From Lophium mytilinum (taxonomy: Eukaryota; Ascomycota; Dothideomycetes; Mytilinidiales; Mytilinidiaceae), in contig MU004191.1 of the NCBI GenBank assembly GCA_010093605.1, forward strand, positions 737,832 through 801,831: a stretch of DNA of 64,000 nucleotides, given 5' to 3'. The position numbers and the translations under genes are program-made. The notes under the pieces were generated by a model that was not told the DNA's origin, ran no database searches, and was given only the letters and a program-made list of their open reading frames with translations. Below, in pieces: positions 1-11,805 of this stretch (the first letter of the stretch is position 1; each line of letters opens with the position of its first letter).

Positions 1-46
1 CATTGGCGAGGGTTTGGTTGGTGAAGGTGAGATTTTTGGGATACAT
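1..46 (-). CDS. Possible N-terminus of a gene leaving the left edge
   Basis: On the minus strand an ATG at 46-44 opens a frame without stops to the window edge, reading MYPKNLTFTNQTLAN. The context is good (AACA before the ATG), and a TATATAA-like sequence lies on the same strand near 310-320, suiting a leader of roughly 200-250 nt. Only 15 residues are visible, so no family can be named. It could also be chance. Confidence 0.3.
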   Translation of the reverse strand, partial: MYPKNLTFTNQTLAN

Positions 47-1398
47 TGTTGCGGCTTTTGAGATTGTTGATATAGGGAAAAGGTAGATAGGGTGAGTGGT
101 GCAGATGAGTGGTGATTGGTTGTTGGCCTCGAAGGATGAGTGTATAGATCTGGATCGCGAAGGGGTATATGGGTATAAGAAAAGGACTCGTAGAGATCTA
201 GATATCTCAAGAAACTGTGGAGAGATGTAAACACCGAGAGCACTGACGAAGAACTGATGAATGATGAAGCTGTCTGAATACCCTCTGTCCTCCGCTCCAC
301 CCTTTCCATTATATACAGCTACTCGCCATTACTGCCCTGACTACTCCGACTTTAGCAGCGCACCGCACAGCCTCCTAATACCCGACCCCCTGCAATTGCG
401 AGCTCCGCGCTTCGCTCGCCGCGTGGTGTAGCAGGGTGTAGGCCAACTTGGCGGGTCGGTAGATCTTGCTCAGCCCTAGTCGGCTATGTCGGTAGAAGCT
501 CCTCTACCGATGATCTACAATGATTCGCCCTCAAAAGGTAACATGCGGCGACTGTCTAGCAGTTCCATGGAACACACCGACTATTTTCGTACAGCCTCCT
601 ACGGAATAAATGTTTGAAAGATGCTGAGATGATATCCAAAGATCACGTGTACGGGTTTTGGGTACTAACCCTACGGACGGAGTAGTGCTTAGTCCGACCG
701 CTCCTCCATCACTCAACACCAAGAACCACCACGATCCTAGTCCACTGCGGCTATTTCCAAGAAATTGGTCGTATCAAGGCTCAAGCACTGGTAATGAGAC
801 TCAGTGATTAGCTCGATCATGCTTCCTGATCCGTAGGGCCTTTGGCGTGCGTTGTGCATGCATAGAACTAGAGGACCCAGCCACGCTGGGCTGCGAACTG
901 CGAGTCTCGCAGCGAGTTCGCGCTGCTTGTATCGCACGTAGTTTGGAGCATAGCACCGATCTGCGCGCCATGATAACGGCTTCAAGGAGCTTAATAGTAT
1001 GCGGACCAATAACGTTACAAGGTTGATAGGTAAATGTAGAATTAGATGTGTACCGTGCGTCGGTGCTTGTTGTCAGCTTGGTAGCCTGTAGGAATGGCTC
1101 CGTTTCAGGGACACGGAGTAGGCATTTACTCCTCGCAAGGCTGAGGGACTTGCCTATGGGGTAGGTCAACAAATTGTTTGAGAGGCAGTGCTGTGGAAAG
1201 GATGCTTGAGATGAAGAGTAGAACATATATTCTGAGGTCGTATACTGCCAACATGTCTCCTTCGTTCCAGGTTTATCCATCTCTTTCTCGGTGTATATTC
1301 GACCATAGTCTTGGGCCTTCTTGTGATACCAACGCAGAGGCCGATCTCCCAAAAATCCGGGGTCTCCAAATACCGACATCGAGGTCAGCAGCGCCACA
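47..1398. other. Intergenic, no convincing gene
   Basis: Normal-composition DNA. Open frames here (the longest on the minus strand, about 801-1397) have erratic composition and no family resemblance, so I do not call them. The left part (about 47-330) is the presumed promoter and leader of the minus-strand gene at the edge. A CACGTG site lies at 644-649. The right end is the promoter of the gene at 1399. Confidence 0.6.
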
Positions 1399-2124
1399 AT
1401 GGCGACTCAAGTGCTGCAGCGACTTTCGCTGTTCAACATCTGGACCGTCATGCTTTATACTCTCCTAGTGTTGTCATCTTCTGCATTCTCCACTCCATCT
1501 ACCACGAACACAATGCCGCCAATCATTGTCCTCCGAACATCCACAACGGGCACGGTCCCTCTTAACAAAGCGCTCACCCTCCTGGGTTACGAACAACTCG
1601 CCATCTCAACATTTACCGAAAAGTCAACGCGGCAGCAATCCTACGATACTAAGGGCGAGAAATTATTCGCAGAGCTCGACTGGGCCATTGACGACGACTT
1701 TGAAACCTTGGCCTCATCCTGTCCCTCCACGAAGTTTATCCTCCCAGTTCCGGAACATCCCTCACAGTCAAGCCGAGCGAAGAAGTGGGCTCGTCAAGCG
1801 ACAAGAGCCAACGTGTTGAATCTGGTGGAGGAACTGGAGAAATACCAATACGCCGTTTCGGTGCGCAATTATTTCCACGATCGGGGCGAGGAAGGGCGGT
1901 TACTCGAAGTGGTAAATGGGTGGCATGGAGATCGCAGCGGAGATTCTTGGGTGCGGTTATGCGCATTCTTAGAGATGGGATACAGCGTCGTAGAGCGCAA
2001 GAAGCTGCGGAAGTTCCCTGATGCTGCGGGTGGAGCTGCTGGCGGGTCGGATTGGAAGGTTGTCTTCCAGGGGCTGCACCGGAGCGGATGGGACTTGGCG
2101 AGTCGTAAGAGGCGGAGTCGGTGA
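1399..2124 (+). CDS. Divergent sulfotransferase-like P-loop protein, possibly membrane-anchored
   Basis: A single-exon 241-residue frame; the start has good context (CACAATGG). Residues about 12-30 are hydrophobic, suggesting a signal anchor. From about residue 40 it follows the layout of the fungal Sulfotransfer_4-type family: a beta strand and loop (IIVLRTSTTGTVPLNKALTL) where family members have a P-R-T-G-T-x-S loop, then KALTLLGYE, a 'P-x-x-KFIL' strand near 110-117, and a C-terminal 'W-x-x-LC-x-FL ... FP' segment near 182-205. The phosphosulfate-binding loop is altered (RTSTTGTVPL), so catalytic activity is uncertain; it may be a sulfotransferase-fold protein with another role. The family call rests on motif layout seen by eye. 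Confidence 0.65.
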   Translation: MATQVLQRLSLFNIWTVMLYTLLVLSSSAFSTPSTTNTMPPIIVLRTSTTGTVPLNKALTLLGYEQLAISTFTEKSTRQQSYDTKGEKLFAELDWAIDDDFETLASSCPSTKFILPVPEHPSQSSRAKKWARQATRANVLNLVEELEKYQYAVSVRNYFHDRGEEGRLLEVVNGWHGDRSGDSWVRLCAFLEMGYSVVERKKLRKFPDAAGGAAGGSDWKVVFQGLHRSGWDLASRKRRSR

Positions 2125-2205
2125 TCGAAGCCCGAATGTACAGTACGTGTCTCTGTGTCCATACCCTCTTTTCTTTTTCATCGTGTGCCTATCAGGAAAG
2201 GCATT

Positions 2206-4447
2206 TCAATAGGTACCACCAATAGTGTCTGGCATCCAACCTCCCATCATCTCGTCAAAAGTCGCATCAGAGTAAAAGTTTGCGAATTGCAGATCATACA
2301 TGCCATCCATCAGTACAGAATCTGGGACCGTTAGGCCGACGATAGTGCTGGTGTTGAAAACACCATCCGCCATTGGCTGAGCCATCGGAGAGAACTGCGT
2401 GTTATATTGAGCGTTGGCATGTTGGAAATTGGAGTCTACACCCTCGGAGCCCCTTTGATCTGGGACTACCGCTGGTTTCGCGAAATGCCACTCATACCAT
2501 TTTTGGATCCTCTGGACACGTTTGATGTAGTGAACAAATACGTCTTGGTCACCGGCGGCATCTACGTGGCCAGTCACTAACGCTTCTAGCCTAGCAATGC
2601 ACTCTCTCAAAATGCCCGACATGTCAAGAACTGTGCCTAGGTTTCTCGACTGCTGATTGACCAAGCTGCTTCCTGCAACTAGGGACAATTTCGTGGACAC
2701 AGTGAGAGCAAATCCAATCTGTATGAGCTCCGTGTTGTTAAGCAGCTTCTCGGCACCTAACGGCATCGTGATATAAAACCCTAGGAGAGATTTCGCAGAG
2801 ATCAGACCCGCCGAAAGCATTTCTTGCCGCCAGGGAGACCAAGGTATGGATCGAGTCGCGTTCGGACCACAGTGCTTGTCAAGTAGACTGATTTGGTAGA
2901 GATACAACTCAACCGTATGGTAGAGCATTCCAAGCAAGTCTAAATTCGCGATTAGCTTCTCAGAATCTGAATCATCATGCGGGTTACGTACGATTCTCAG
3001 ACATCGGGAAAGGGAGTCGCTCTTGGAAATTATCAAGTTCGGCTCGAAGTTTGGTAATGTGCAACTCGACAGCAGCGTCTGGGTTGATCAAGTTGAAATG
3101 TCCAGACGTCTGGTGGCTGATGTTGCCGAGGACCCGTTGAAGCCTGATGATATAGACAAGATACTTGTCGGTGGCGTACTCGGATTTTTCTTTGAGTGAG
3201 ACGCAAGTATCCTCGATGTATGGAGAGTATGGGAATGTGGTCAACTTCTCCAGCATGACGGCGACGCTATGTAGAGTCAGAACTCACGCACTTTATAGAA
3301 AAGGGCAAGCTTACGAGGAAGACAAGTAGTAGCAACCAGCCACAGCTCTCTGTACGTCGCGGCCCCACGAAGATTTGGCCCCGTCCGCCGCTCTTGGATT
3401 TGGGGAGTCTTCGGATACAAGACCGGGTGCCGATTTCCACGATGACAAGGTTTGTGGGTACCTATCTAACCTCAAGTCGACGATGATAGAGATGGCAATT
3501 CCAAGAAGCTGTGAGTACCTCCGAGGGCGACTATGATATTGGCACCTGGTGTCGATCAGTAATGTAAGGTGGAAAGCGTGATTAGGGAAGGAAATACCAT
3601 GCTAAATGAACGAGCAAGCCCTGCAATAGCTCGAAGGAGACTTCTCCGCCGATAATGATGCGAGCGCTAATATACTTGTTCACCTGGCTCTGTTAGTAGT
3701 CTATTGCTGTCCGTAACTTATAGAAGTAGTTTACCTCTTTCCCTAAAAGCCGTTGTAGGGGCATGTCATCGTACGAGCTAGCTGCTAGAAGTACCAAAAA
3801 CAGGAACGGCTTTTGTAAGCGGAGCTCCTCGGCGGGCATGTGGGTCGGGATAACGACGAATGGAAAATGAGGCGTCATGAACGTCTTGAACGTATGCAGA
3901 AGAGCGTTTGCATTGTCGATCGTGATCAGTCCTGAGTCAATTACATCTTCGGTGATTTTGGCTGTAAATTGTGGGCTGCTTTCGTAATCCGTAGGTCTAC
4001 CTGCTGCTGAGGGGTGCTGATGACGAAGCTCTTGCAACCCCATAGCTACAGAGGAGATGGCTGGAATGGACGCATCTGGAGACTGGGAATGTTCTCCACT
4101 CGACTGGCTCTGTGTGTTCAGAAGCTCGTTGACTTTGGCCTCTAATGCCTCAATTCGGCTGCGAAGACGATGAGCCTGGGTGCAATTGGACAACGCAACG
4201 CGGACATACTGGTCTTTCCGGTACCCTTGGATACGTCGTTTGGCTTGTCGAAAGGTGCATTCTTTTCCGAGACGGTCGCATCTAGATTTTGCTGTTAGCG
4301 TGCAAAGCGAGTGAGGAGACACGGAGTAGGCGTTACGGACCGATCACATATCGGCAATGCGGGATTTCGATGGCATTTTATTTTCGCGTGGGCACAATTT
4401 TGACAAGTTCTCGACAACGGTAAAGGGGATCGCTCACGCCCTGCCAT
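2206..4447 (-). CDS. Zn2Cys6 fungal-specific transcription factor
   Basis: Nuclear DNA-binding regulator of 661 residues. Six exons on the minus strand: 4447-4341, 4281-3735, 3689-3598, 3545-3315, 3266-2992 and 2939-2206, with introns of 59, 45, 52, 48, 52 and GT..AG borders throughout (five introns). The first join completes an exact binuclear zinc cluster, C15-x2-C18-x6-C25-x8-C34-x2-C37-x6-C44, with the intron inside the Arg codon between C34 and C37. A basic stretch and a short coiled coil (RIEALEAKVNELL) follow. The middle domain has the family's typical segments: VNKYISARIIIGGE, LLQGLLVHLAW, and an LLGMLYHTVELYLYQI helix. The C-terminus is acidic and aromatic. It is divergent from the C2H2 gene at 5272. 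The target is unknown. Confidence 0.9.
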
Positions 4448-5271
4448 AGTAGTGATGAGAGCCAAAGAAAAGCAGGTGGAACATCGAAAAGATGGTGTCT
4501 CTGTACAGGGCTTTATGAATGGCAGTTAGGACAGTGCGGGATGAGCTGTAGTGTGCTGGGACGTGCCCTGGCTACTGCAGACACCACCAGGTAGAAAACC
4601 AGGGGCCCCTTGGATGGGCAGCACTCTATGTGGCATCCTACGAGGTCTGAAACCGCGCTGCCATTTCAAACTGGACGTCACTTAGCTACGAGAGACCATA
4701 TCGGCGACTGTATCGCTGACTAAATTTACATTATTCCGAGCATAGTTGTTTTGGCAATGGTCACGTGCCGTCCAGGAGGTTTCGCGCTTCGGCTGACGTT
4801 CCCCGACGCGAAGTGAGGCTGCTCCCACTTTCAACCTTCCCACTCTACAGAGGCAGCACCACAGCACCGAGGCATCACAGTGCTCGCATCCCTTGTTGGC
4901 TTCACCCTTGACTCATCGGTGGCCCGTCGATGCTTCAATGCCCTGTTGCTCTAAGCTAGCGGCCTTTTTCGAGACAGTTGATCGTGACACGGTTGGCTGA
5001 GCTTCACGACGTTACTCCTCCTTCAGACGCCTTCTCTACTCCTACACAGCCTTCCCTCCCGCTTTCGTTTTATAAGCCCATTTTCTTTTCTTTTTGTTAA
5101 GCTGCGCCAGTGGCAATAGACCAAGGGAAGCTGCTTGGGACAGGATCCCCTGTATACACCCCACGAGCTGCACGAATTCGCAGGCATCGCCGACCCGCAT
5201 ACACGTATGCAACCCTATCTTCGTTCGGCACCTCACCCCAATTAACAGCAATTTGCCGAATTTGCTTGAGA
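4448..5271. promoter_or_regulatory. Divergent promoter between the Zn2Cys6 and C2H2 genes
   Basis: About 820 bp shared by two regulator-like genes transcribed apart. It contains one CACGTG (4762-4767) and pyrimidine-rich stretches (about 5080-5100) before the C2H2 gene. I see no coding potential. The frame leading into the C2H2 gene is open upstream of 5272 but has no in-frame ATG. Confidence 0.5.
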
Positions 5272-6562
5272 ATGGCGTTGGCTCTTGGCGGCCATATTGT
5301 CGAATATCCTCTTGGCCCTTACCCTGTCATCTACCGCAAACCACCAAAGGGTCCGACGGAATCACGCCAGCATGCTTGCTTTCGCTGCGAGTCTTGTGAT
5401 CGCAGATTCGTGGACCAGCTCGCCCTGTACCAGCATCTCGCATCCTCCAGCAAGCATAGCCTCTGCGGAAATTGTATGATCGACTTTGCCTCTGGCCAAG
5501 GACTGCGGGAGCATTGGCGCCAGGACCACTGCATGCACCTCTGCGACGGATGCGATACTGGCTTCGGCACTGCCGACGAGTTCATCGCACACGCCAATGC
5601 CTGCCACGTGTGTCCTCAGTGCCACAGACATAACTTGAATGCAAACAATCTTGAATTTGTAAGTGACGATCCTCTCTTGTCTCAACTCCTGCATGCGTCG
5701 CGAATGGGTGATCACTTTAAGCGAAAAGTCGCGTGTCTTTCCCCTCTCTCAATGGGGCTGCTGAGGTAATCTGCCTATCTTGAAGGGGACAATGTCGGTG
5801 CCTTGTTTAAGAAGGTCTCCGAAAACGCCCCCGAAAAGTCACCCACTCGATTAAGCATTCTTCCTATACTGGAAGAATTCGTATACTCAAAGTGGTGAAG
5901 AGGGCTTACAAATCCTCTGACCCTTCTCTCCGTATCTACTTTTCTCCGCCTCAGTAGATTTCGGGTCCGCGAGTGCGTATCAGACGCCACAAAGCTGCAA
6001 TCGAGGCGCCACCGACCACAGACCTGCTTTCTAGACGCCACAGAGTCACATACAAACCGTCACTAACAACGCCTCACAGCACCGCCGGACTCATCTGCCC
6101 GCCACCATCCCGTGTCTCTCGTCTGTGTGCGACCGCGTCTTCACGACCTTCTCTGGCATGATGCTGCACCTCGACTCCTCAGCCTGCCTGTCCGGCCTGT
6201 CCCCCGTCCTGCTTAACCACTCAGTCGCCACGTCTGAGGTCTGGCCACACTTCGTGCACGCCACCTGGCGTCCTTACCTGGTCGATTACGTCGACATCAA
6301 CGCCGATATCGACTACGACCTTCCCCCGTTCAAGTGTCCCGGATGCACGCAAGGCTTCGGCTTCGTGAGTGCGATGTTCCAGCACTGGGGAAGCAGCTGT
6401 TGCGATCACGAAGAGGTGATTGGCGTGATGATGGAGTTTGTGAGTTATCTGCGTGAGAGGCATGGGAGTTGGCTGGATGTGGGAGCAGAAACGGACCACA
6501 AGACGCTGAATTGCAGTGGCGAACCGCCACTGTTCATGATGTTAGCTTACAGCCACGGTTAG
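5272..6562 (+). CDS. C2H2 zinc-finger protein with six fingers
   Basis: Two exons, 5272-5658 and 6080-6562, give 289 residues. The intron (421 nt) has donor GTAAGT and a CTAAC branch site at 6063-6067, 12 nt before the acceptor. The join is decisive: finger 4 starts CPQC in exon 1 and its histidines HRRTH are the first residues of exon 2, restoring C-x2-C-x12-H-x3-H. Fingers in order: CESC...H-x6-H, CGNC...H-x4-H, CDGC...H-x3-C, CPQC...H-x3-H, CLSSVC...H-x5-C, and a degenerate CPGC...H-x4-C near residues 214-235. The fifth resembles the 'FTTFSGMMLHL' finger of a common fungal family. Likely nuclear; nucleic acid or protein binding is not decidable here. Retaining the intron would give a protein truncated in finger 4. 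Confidence 0.85.
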
Positions 6563-7798
6563 GGAGAACTCATGGCCAGCCAATGGTCTAGTTACTGCGG
6601 GCTATGGGCGTTAAGAAGAGTTGTCCTAGCTTAGGAGGGGAGATGGGTGTTAAGAAAGAGACATCCTAGGTTAGGTTAGGTTGGGAGATATAGTGTATCG
6701 TTTAGCTGCTGTATATCACCTTATTAGCCGACCGTGTAGCTTCAGAAGAAGCTTACCGCATCGCTAGAATGCAAGAGGAAGCACACTCCACGAGGGGCAT
6801 ACAAAACGCCGCATATTCAATAGGCGAATAAACCAAACTCGTCTTCTCCCAAATCCCCCCTTCAATTCGCATCAAGCATCAACCACTTTCTTGCCACCAC
6901 TGAGCATATATACAAACAAGCACATCCCTGTCCGCACCATCGCTATCCCGCACCTCCCGCCCCTCCTGCAGCCCTGAAGGATTCTCATCGCGGCGCTTAC
7001 CCCAATGCGGCCCGCGTCGGCATCGCCTCTCCACTCCCGACCATAATCCCGAATAGGGCAAATTAGCGAAAGAAGCCAAGACGCCTTTACGAAGAACGAA
7101 TCGCGCTTAGAGTTGGCATGGTGCACGGGCTAGTCATGAGTCGGTTTTCTTGGCGTGGATGAAGGATGAGTCGTTAGACTCAAAAGGAAAAGGAGAGGAC
7201 GTAGAGGGTGGGTGGGGTACGAGTTTAAAGTTAGTGTAGTCGGGAATAACGTTAGGCATGTAGATTTATGGGACGTGGGTGTGATGAATTCTTTGTTTAG
7301 TTACGTCCCAACGCACGGACTAAAAGTGATGGTTGTGGCCGGAATATGGGGAACACGTGAAAATTTTATACGTTTGTCAAACATGTGTCTTTATAGATAG
7401 CACTAATAGCAGGATATCAAGTTCGTTAAGTGAACTACTAGCTCAGTCAGGTAGGACTTCTTGCTGCTGTGAAGGGACCCTGGTAGGCTTTTAAAGTGGT
7501 AGAGACGGTGGGAAGGTTGATGCAGCGGGTAGCGGGATACTCTTTTGATTGAATGTCAATCTGCCTACTGGGGTACTCTGCACAGCGCTGGCGAGTGAGC
7601 AGGGAGAAGTCTGTGCTTTGCTCGTCACATAATACATCAACCTACACAATGCTATCCGTCTCGTAGTACCTATAGGAAGAGATTAGCAAAAGGAAAATAA
7701 CGAAGGAGAACGGGGAAGAAGGTCTTTACCAATCACTAGGGTTGTATGGAAATTTCCTATCTTTCATTAGCCTTCCTTTCCCTTTCACGCACCTAAAA
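6563..7798. other. Intergenic, 3' flanks of two convergent genes
   Basis: No convincing gene. Short minus-strand frames near 6872-7126 are low-complexity and unlikely to be coding. Two imperfect copies of a GTTAAGAA...TCCTAG.TTAGG unit lie at about 6609-6680, the second ending in TAGGTTAGGTTAGGTT. CACGTG is at 7354-7359. Confidence 0.5.
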
Positions 7799-10796
7799 TC
7801 AGTTAGTCACGTACCTGATAACCACATCACCCTTGTACTCTCCCAAATTCGGTTCGATCGGCTGGAAGTCTAGAGCGCAAACAGGTTCCTTCTGCCCGAA
7901 CTCCTCCACTTCACCTACGACGCCGTCTTTGTAGTCGATGCGGACCATGTTGACGGTTTCGCGACTCGGATCGCCTTTTAGGTAGTTCAGAGGCGTGATC
8001 TGGATTCCACTGTGAGCGGTAGTGAAGACAGTGTTAGGGAGGTCGCCTGTGTGAGGAATATGGTGCATGCCTATGACACGATTAGAAGACTCTGAAGGCA
8101 GTATTGAGAAATTTAATGCTCACCGAGATTAAACCACACCACCAGATCCTCCTGCATAAGTGACTCCCCATCAAAGAACTTGCTGAAATCAATAGGTGGG
8201 TCGAACACATCCTGTGAGTTGAAAGGGTGCGCAGAGCGAGGCTCCGAGTCTTTCTGCTTCGTGACCATCAGATCGTAGCCCGCCCAATTCGCAGCGTTGA
8301 CTAGATTACTAGAATTTTGCACCGTCAAGTGGATAGTGCCTTCAGAAGGTAGAATTCGATAACCTCGATACTCGCCGAAGGCATTCGGCTTATCGGTGTT
8401 GACGACGGAGAATTGAGTTGCTCCGTTCGCAGCCCAGAAGAGTTTACTGTCGTTCTCTGACTCTACGAAGGAACGCTGAAGCTTCATCGTGTTGCGAGCC
8501 TTGCCGTGGGACCAGGGGTAGGTCTCGGTCGTGGCGACGGGAGTTGTCATTTGCATGGTGTTCGCTGTTCCAAGGACGTCCATGTCTACTTTGTAGTTCA
8601 AGACGTGGTCATGCATGCTGAAATATAAGTTAGCAGCTATTGATTACTTTAGAGGCATTTCTAACGAGCAACCCACCTTCCGGAGAGAGCATCGTGGATG
8701 TGGTACCCGTAGTCTCCGTTTTTGGCATAGTACGTTGATTGAATGTATCCGGAGGCTCGCACTTCGACATGGATTGAACCATCCATGTAAAACTGGTACG
8801 AGAACATGTAATCGTAATTTCCAACGGTGCTCACGGTCCTGACAGTGAAGAAGATATTCTTAGTGGCAGAAACGTAGTTCATAGTCGAGTGGCGTTGTAT
8901 AGGGTATCCAGCATCCATTTCAAAGAGACAGATACTATCAAGATGCGTGTGTGTGGTTTCTGCCGTATAAAATGAGCTGTTGAGATATGTCGCATATGCT
9001 GGGCAGTCGATTCCCTTGACAAGTTCGAATGCGTAGGGACCGAAGCCATAGAAGCTGTCTAGATAGGAGGTACCGGATGCTACTGGATCATTTCCAGCGT
9101 AATGAGCTAGCGCTTCCTGCAAGCCGAGTTCATATATGATGCGTTCGCCTTTGTACCGTATGTTGAAAAGTCGCAAGCCCGTATCACGTGTAAATGATAG
9201 GTAGAAATCGAAATCCATCCATTTCACGTATTGCTCCTTCACGTCTACCCTGAAGCGAGGTCCAGCTGGAGCAATCAAAGAAGGTGGATAGAGCTTGTCG
9301 GCCGGTGGAATAGTACCCTGCTGATCCGAATCGGCCCATGTATCTTCTACATTGGCTGGCAATTTTTGGAATCCCGGAGACCAATATGCGCGTCTGAACT
9401 CCTCTGTAGTGGGATAGAAAATATCATTGTAGAGGAATCCTTCGAGCGACCACTTAGACGGGTCTCGGCCTGTGACATTTGACATGAAGTAGAGGCCTAG
9501 AGGTAGAAGAGTCTCGGCATCAAAGTTCGTTTTCGGATAGCTCCAGAACGTGTCCCATCGAATGATCCCGTCATCCTGCCATCTATCCCATAGTGAGCAA
9601 AGGGTAAGTTTTGGACGTCAAGCAGCTACACGTACAACGGGTCAATTCCCCACACGTCTATCGTGTCGTTATCTAAGCCCAGACAAGTGCCGTTCCACAA
9701 GTCCAAGGTAATATCTTTGATGGAGGCGCTGACAACGTAGAGCCACTCGGAGTACAGAGTGTCGTCATCCGCATCGAGATTACGGACTCGGCCGTTATTT
9801 TGCTTGGTGTAAGGGTATGTCAACGGTTCCCATGAAGCAGATCCATTCGTTCCGTTTTGTAGGGGCAGCGGCCCAACCAGAATGTCCGCGTAATAAGGGT
9901 TCTCATCAGCGCGGTGATCTATCATCACATGCGCATACCGTGTTGGTGGTCGCTCAACAACGCCCTCGAGAAACGCCAGAACGTCGGTTTTGTTTGGTAT
10001 CATGAGCTCAACTAGCATTATCGTGTTGTCCCTTGAAAGGTTATAAAAGACCATTAGGATGATTGATGCAGAATTAGCATACCATTCCGTTGCATTCTCG
10101 GTCTGAGTCAGATTCAGTGATGTCTGGGCGAACAGCCTGGTCGAAGTCAGTATGTAATGTTGATTTACTACAATATAGCACTAGTAAAGTGCCTCATCAT
10201 AGATGTCCATTAAATAGGGTCCCGCTGATTGAGGTGCCTCATAGAATTTTCAGCATTTCGAATGAGAGCAAGATTCGGATAACCGGGAGGCTATCCCGGG
10301 CAGCGTCAGCAGGGTGTACACAGATCGATGTATTAGGTACCGCTGGTTTCTATTATTACCTTGGAGCCCTATAAAGAGTGGCAAGAAGTGTAATATATCT
10401 CCTAGCAATGTGCGAACGTGACTTTCAGTTCACCGATCATCCGTGGGACCTCCTTAGGATACTTGCGTTCTGCCCTGGAGTCGAATGCAATCAAGGAATC
10501 TCTTAAACGCTAAATAGTAAATAAAAGACATACCATGCTGTTACGGACGCAGCTTCGCCGTTGGTGAGTCCAGCCCAGACGTTTGGTTTGGGGGCGGCTA
10601 ACGTCCCGATTTGGGTGTCAACGCAATCCGTACCACTAGGAGCTTCGCGTTTGGAATAGCCAGGAAACCCCTTCCTTTTCGCAGAGTTCCTGAGCCAAGC
10701 TGATTTGGGCTCCGGCCGTGGCCTCGACGTGACAAAGGTAACATGAAGGGTTAATAGTAGAAGCGAAAGCGCTTGAATAGCTTTGGAGAGACCCAT
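7799..10796 (-). CDS. Secreted copper amine oxidase (topaquinone enzyme)
   Basis: Oxidises primary amines to aldehydes with release of ammonia and H2O2; the signal peptide (MGLSKAIQALSLLLLTLHVT, then SRPRP) points to secretion. Six exons: 10796-10534, 10136-10083, 10031-9636, 9582-8677, 8617-8124 and 8070-7799, giving 794 residues, the usual size. All joins keep phase. The cofactor site STVGNYDYMF contains the N-Y-D-Y consensus whose first Tyr becomes topaquinone. YLDSFYGFGP carries the catalytic Asp region. Copper histidines are HIH (just before the 8676-8618 intron) and HIPHTGDLP in the last exon. Several N-x-S/T sites fit an extracellular glycoprotein. Intron 1 is 397 nt, much longer than the others (51-59 nt). 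The substrate (mono-, di-amine or peptidyl lysine) cannot be told. Confidence 0.95.
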
Positions 10797-11805
10797 CACG
10801 GGAGGTAGTACTGAGATTCAAGGTCCTGCTAAGCCTCAGGAACCGGGAGTTTGGCAAGCCTGTCGGAGGCTGACCTTTTGAACTGCATGAGAGTAGGATT
10901 TCCCCACCCTCTGTCACCGGGAGCCCGGTTCGGATGGTAATTCCTGGTTGGTATCTTGCCGGCATTTGTGCTGTGGCAGGCACCTTTGCAGGGGAGAACG
11001 CATTCTGTGCTGGGAAGCCCGGCAGTATGCGTCAGGTTCTTGTAAGCAATGAAGCACGAGTTGCACGTTCCTCTCATGACTGTACCCAATAGGCGGGAGG
11101 AAGAATTGATGACAATAAGAAGCCAGAAGAAAGCAACGATGCCAATGGATCAGCTCTCAAGTGGCTATAGATGGAGACTCCGCTGAAACGCCATTCAAGT
11201 GCCGCGGACGCACGAGATGGGGCATGTTAGTCGGCAGCAAGGATTTCAGAGTCACTATCTTGCATCAAGTAATCCAGAAGCAGTTCGTGTCGTCCGCAGA
11301 TAAGAAGTGCAGCCTTGTCACTCGGATACTCATACTTCATCGGTCCAAGCGGAGGGTCAAGGTTTGCCCGATGCCATGGCTGAGCGTGCTCGAAGGATTA
11401 GGCGCGTTGATCTTAGAGATGAGCTTAGAGATAGTAAGGGAAGAGGCGTCGAGTTTGAGAGTGGAGGCTTCGAGGTTGGGGGTCATCGTAAACGTGAGCA
11501 TTTAGCATTTCTCAGCACGCTAACTTCGAACAGAACATCAGCCCCTCTTGACCACGGCAATCCCTGGATGGAGGATGGATCCCCGCAATGCAACCTCAAA
11601 GGAACAGATGGGCAGGGAACCCGATAAGAGACCCCTCATCACAGCGCCGGCAGGTAAGTCCCGACAGCATTCATCCGATCTTGTTCTACTGCTATTTGAG
11701 CAGCGATGCCCGCTACGGCGCTACGCGTTCCAGCATCATCTTGATTGCTTAGCGTAGTACCGCAAAGGAAAGGTCTTTCTTTAGGAGCATCATATTGAAG
11801 CTAAC
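10797..11805. promoter_or_regulatory. Divergent promoter of the amine oxidase and sugar permease genes
   Basis: About 1 kb between two divergent catabolic genes. Small open frames (for example 11161-11505 +) have no family resemblance and I do not call them. No repeat or RNA gene is seen. Confidence 0.5.

Noticed and set aside
801-1397. 198-codon open frame on the minus strand
   Set aside because: Erratic composition, no recognisable domain, starts at the promoter edge of the sulfotransferase-like gene; likely chance.
2940-2991. A 25-nt intron ending at an earlier AG in the Zn2Cys6 gene
   Set aside because: Too short for a fungal intron; the 52-nt alternative has a GCTAAT branch-like site, keeps frame and yields the family-typical helix.
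6872-7126. 84-codon minus frame
   Set aside because: Basic, Gly/Arg-rich low-complexity reading with no motif and overlapping alternative frames; no support.
11161-11757. Overlapping short plus frames upstream of the sugar permease
   Set aside because: No family resemblance, several frames overlap each other, and no splice joins make a longer sensible protein.
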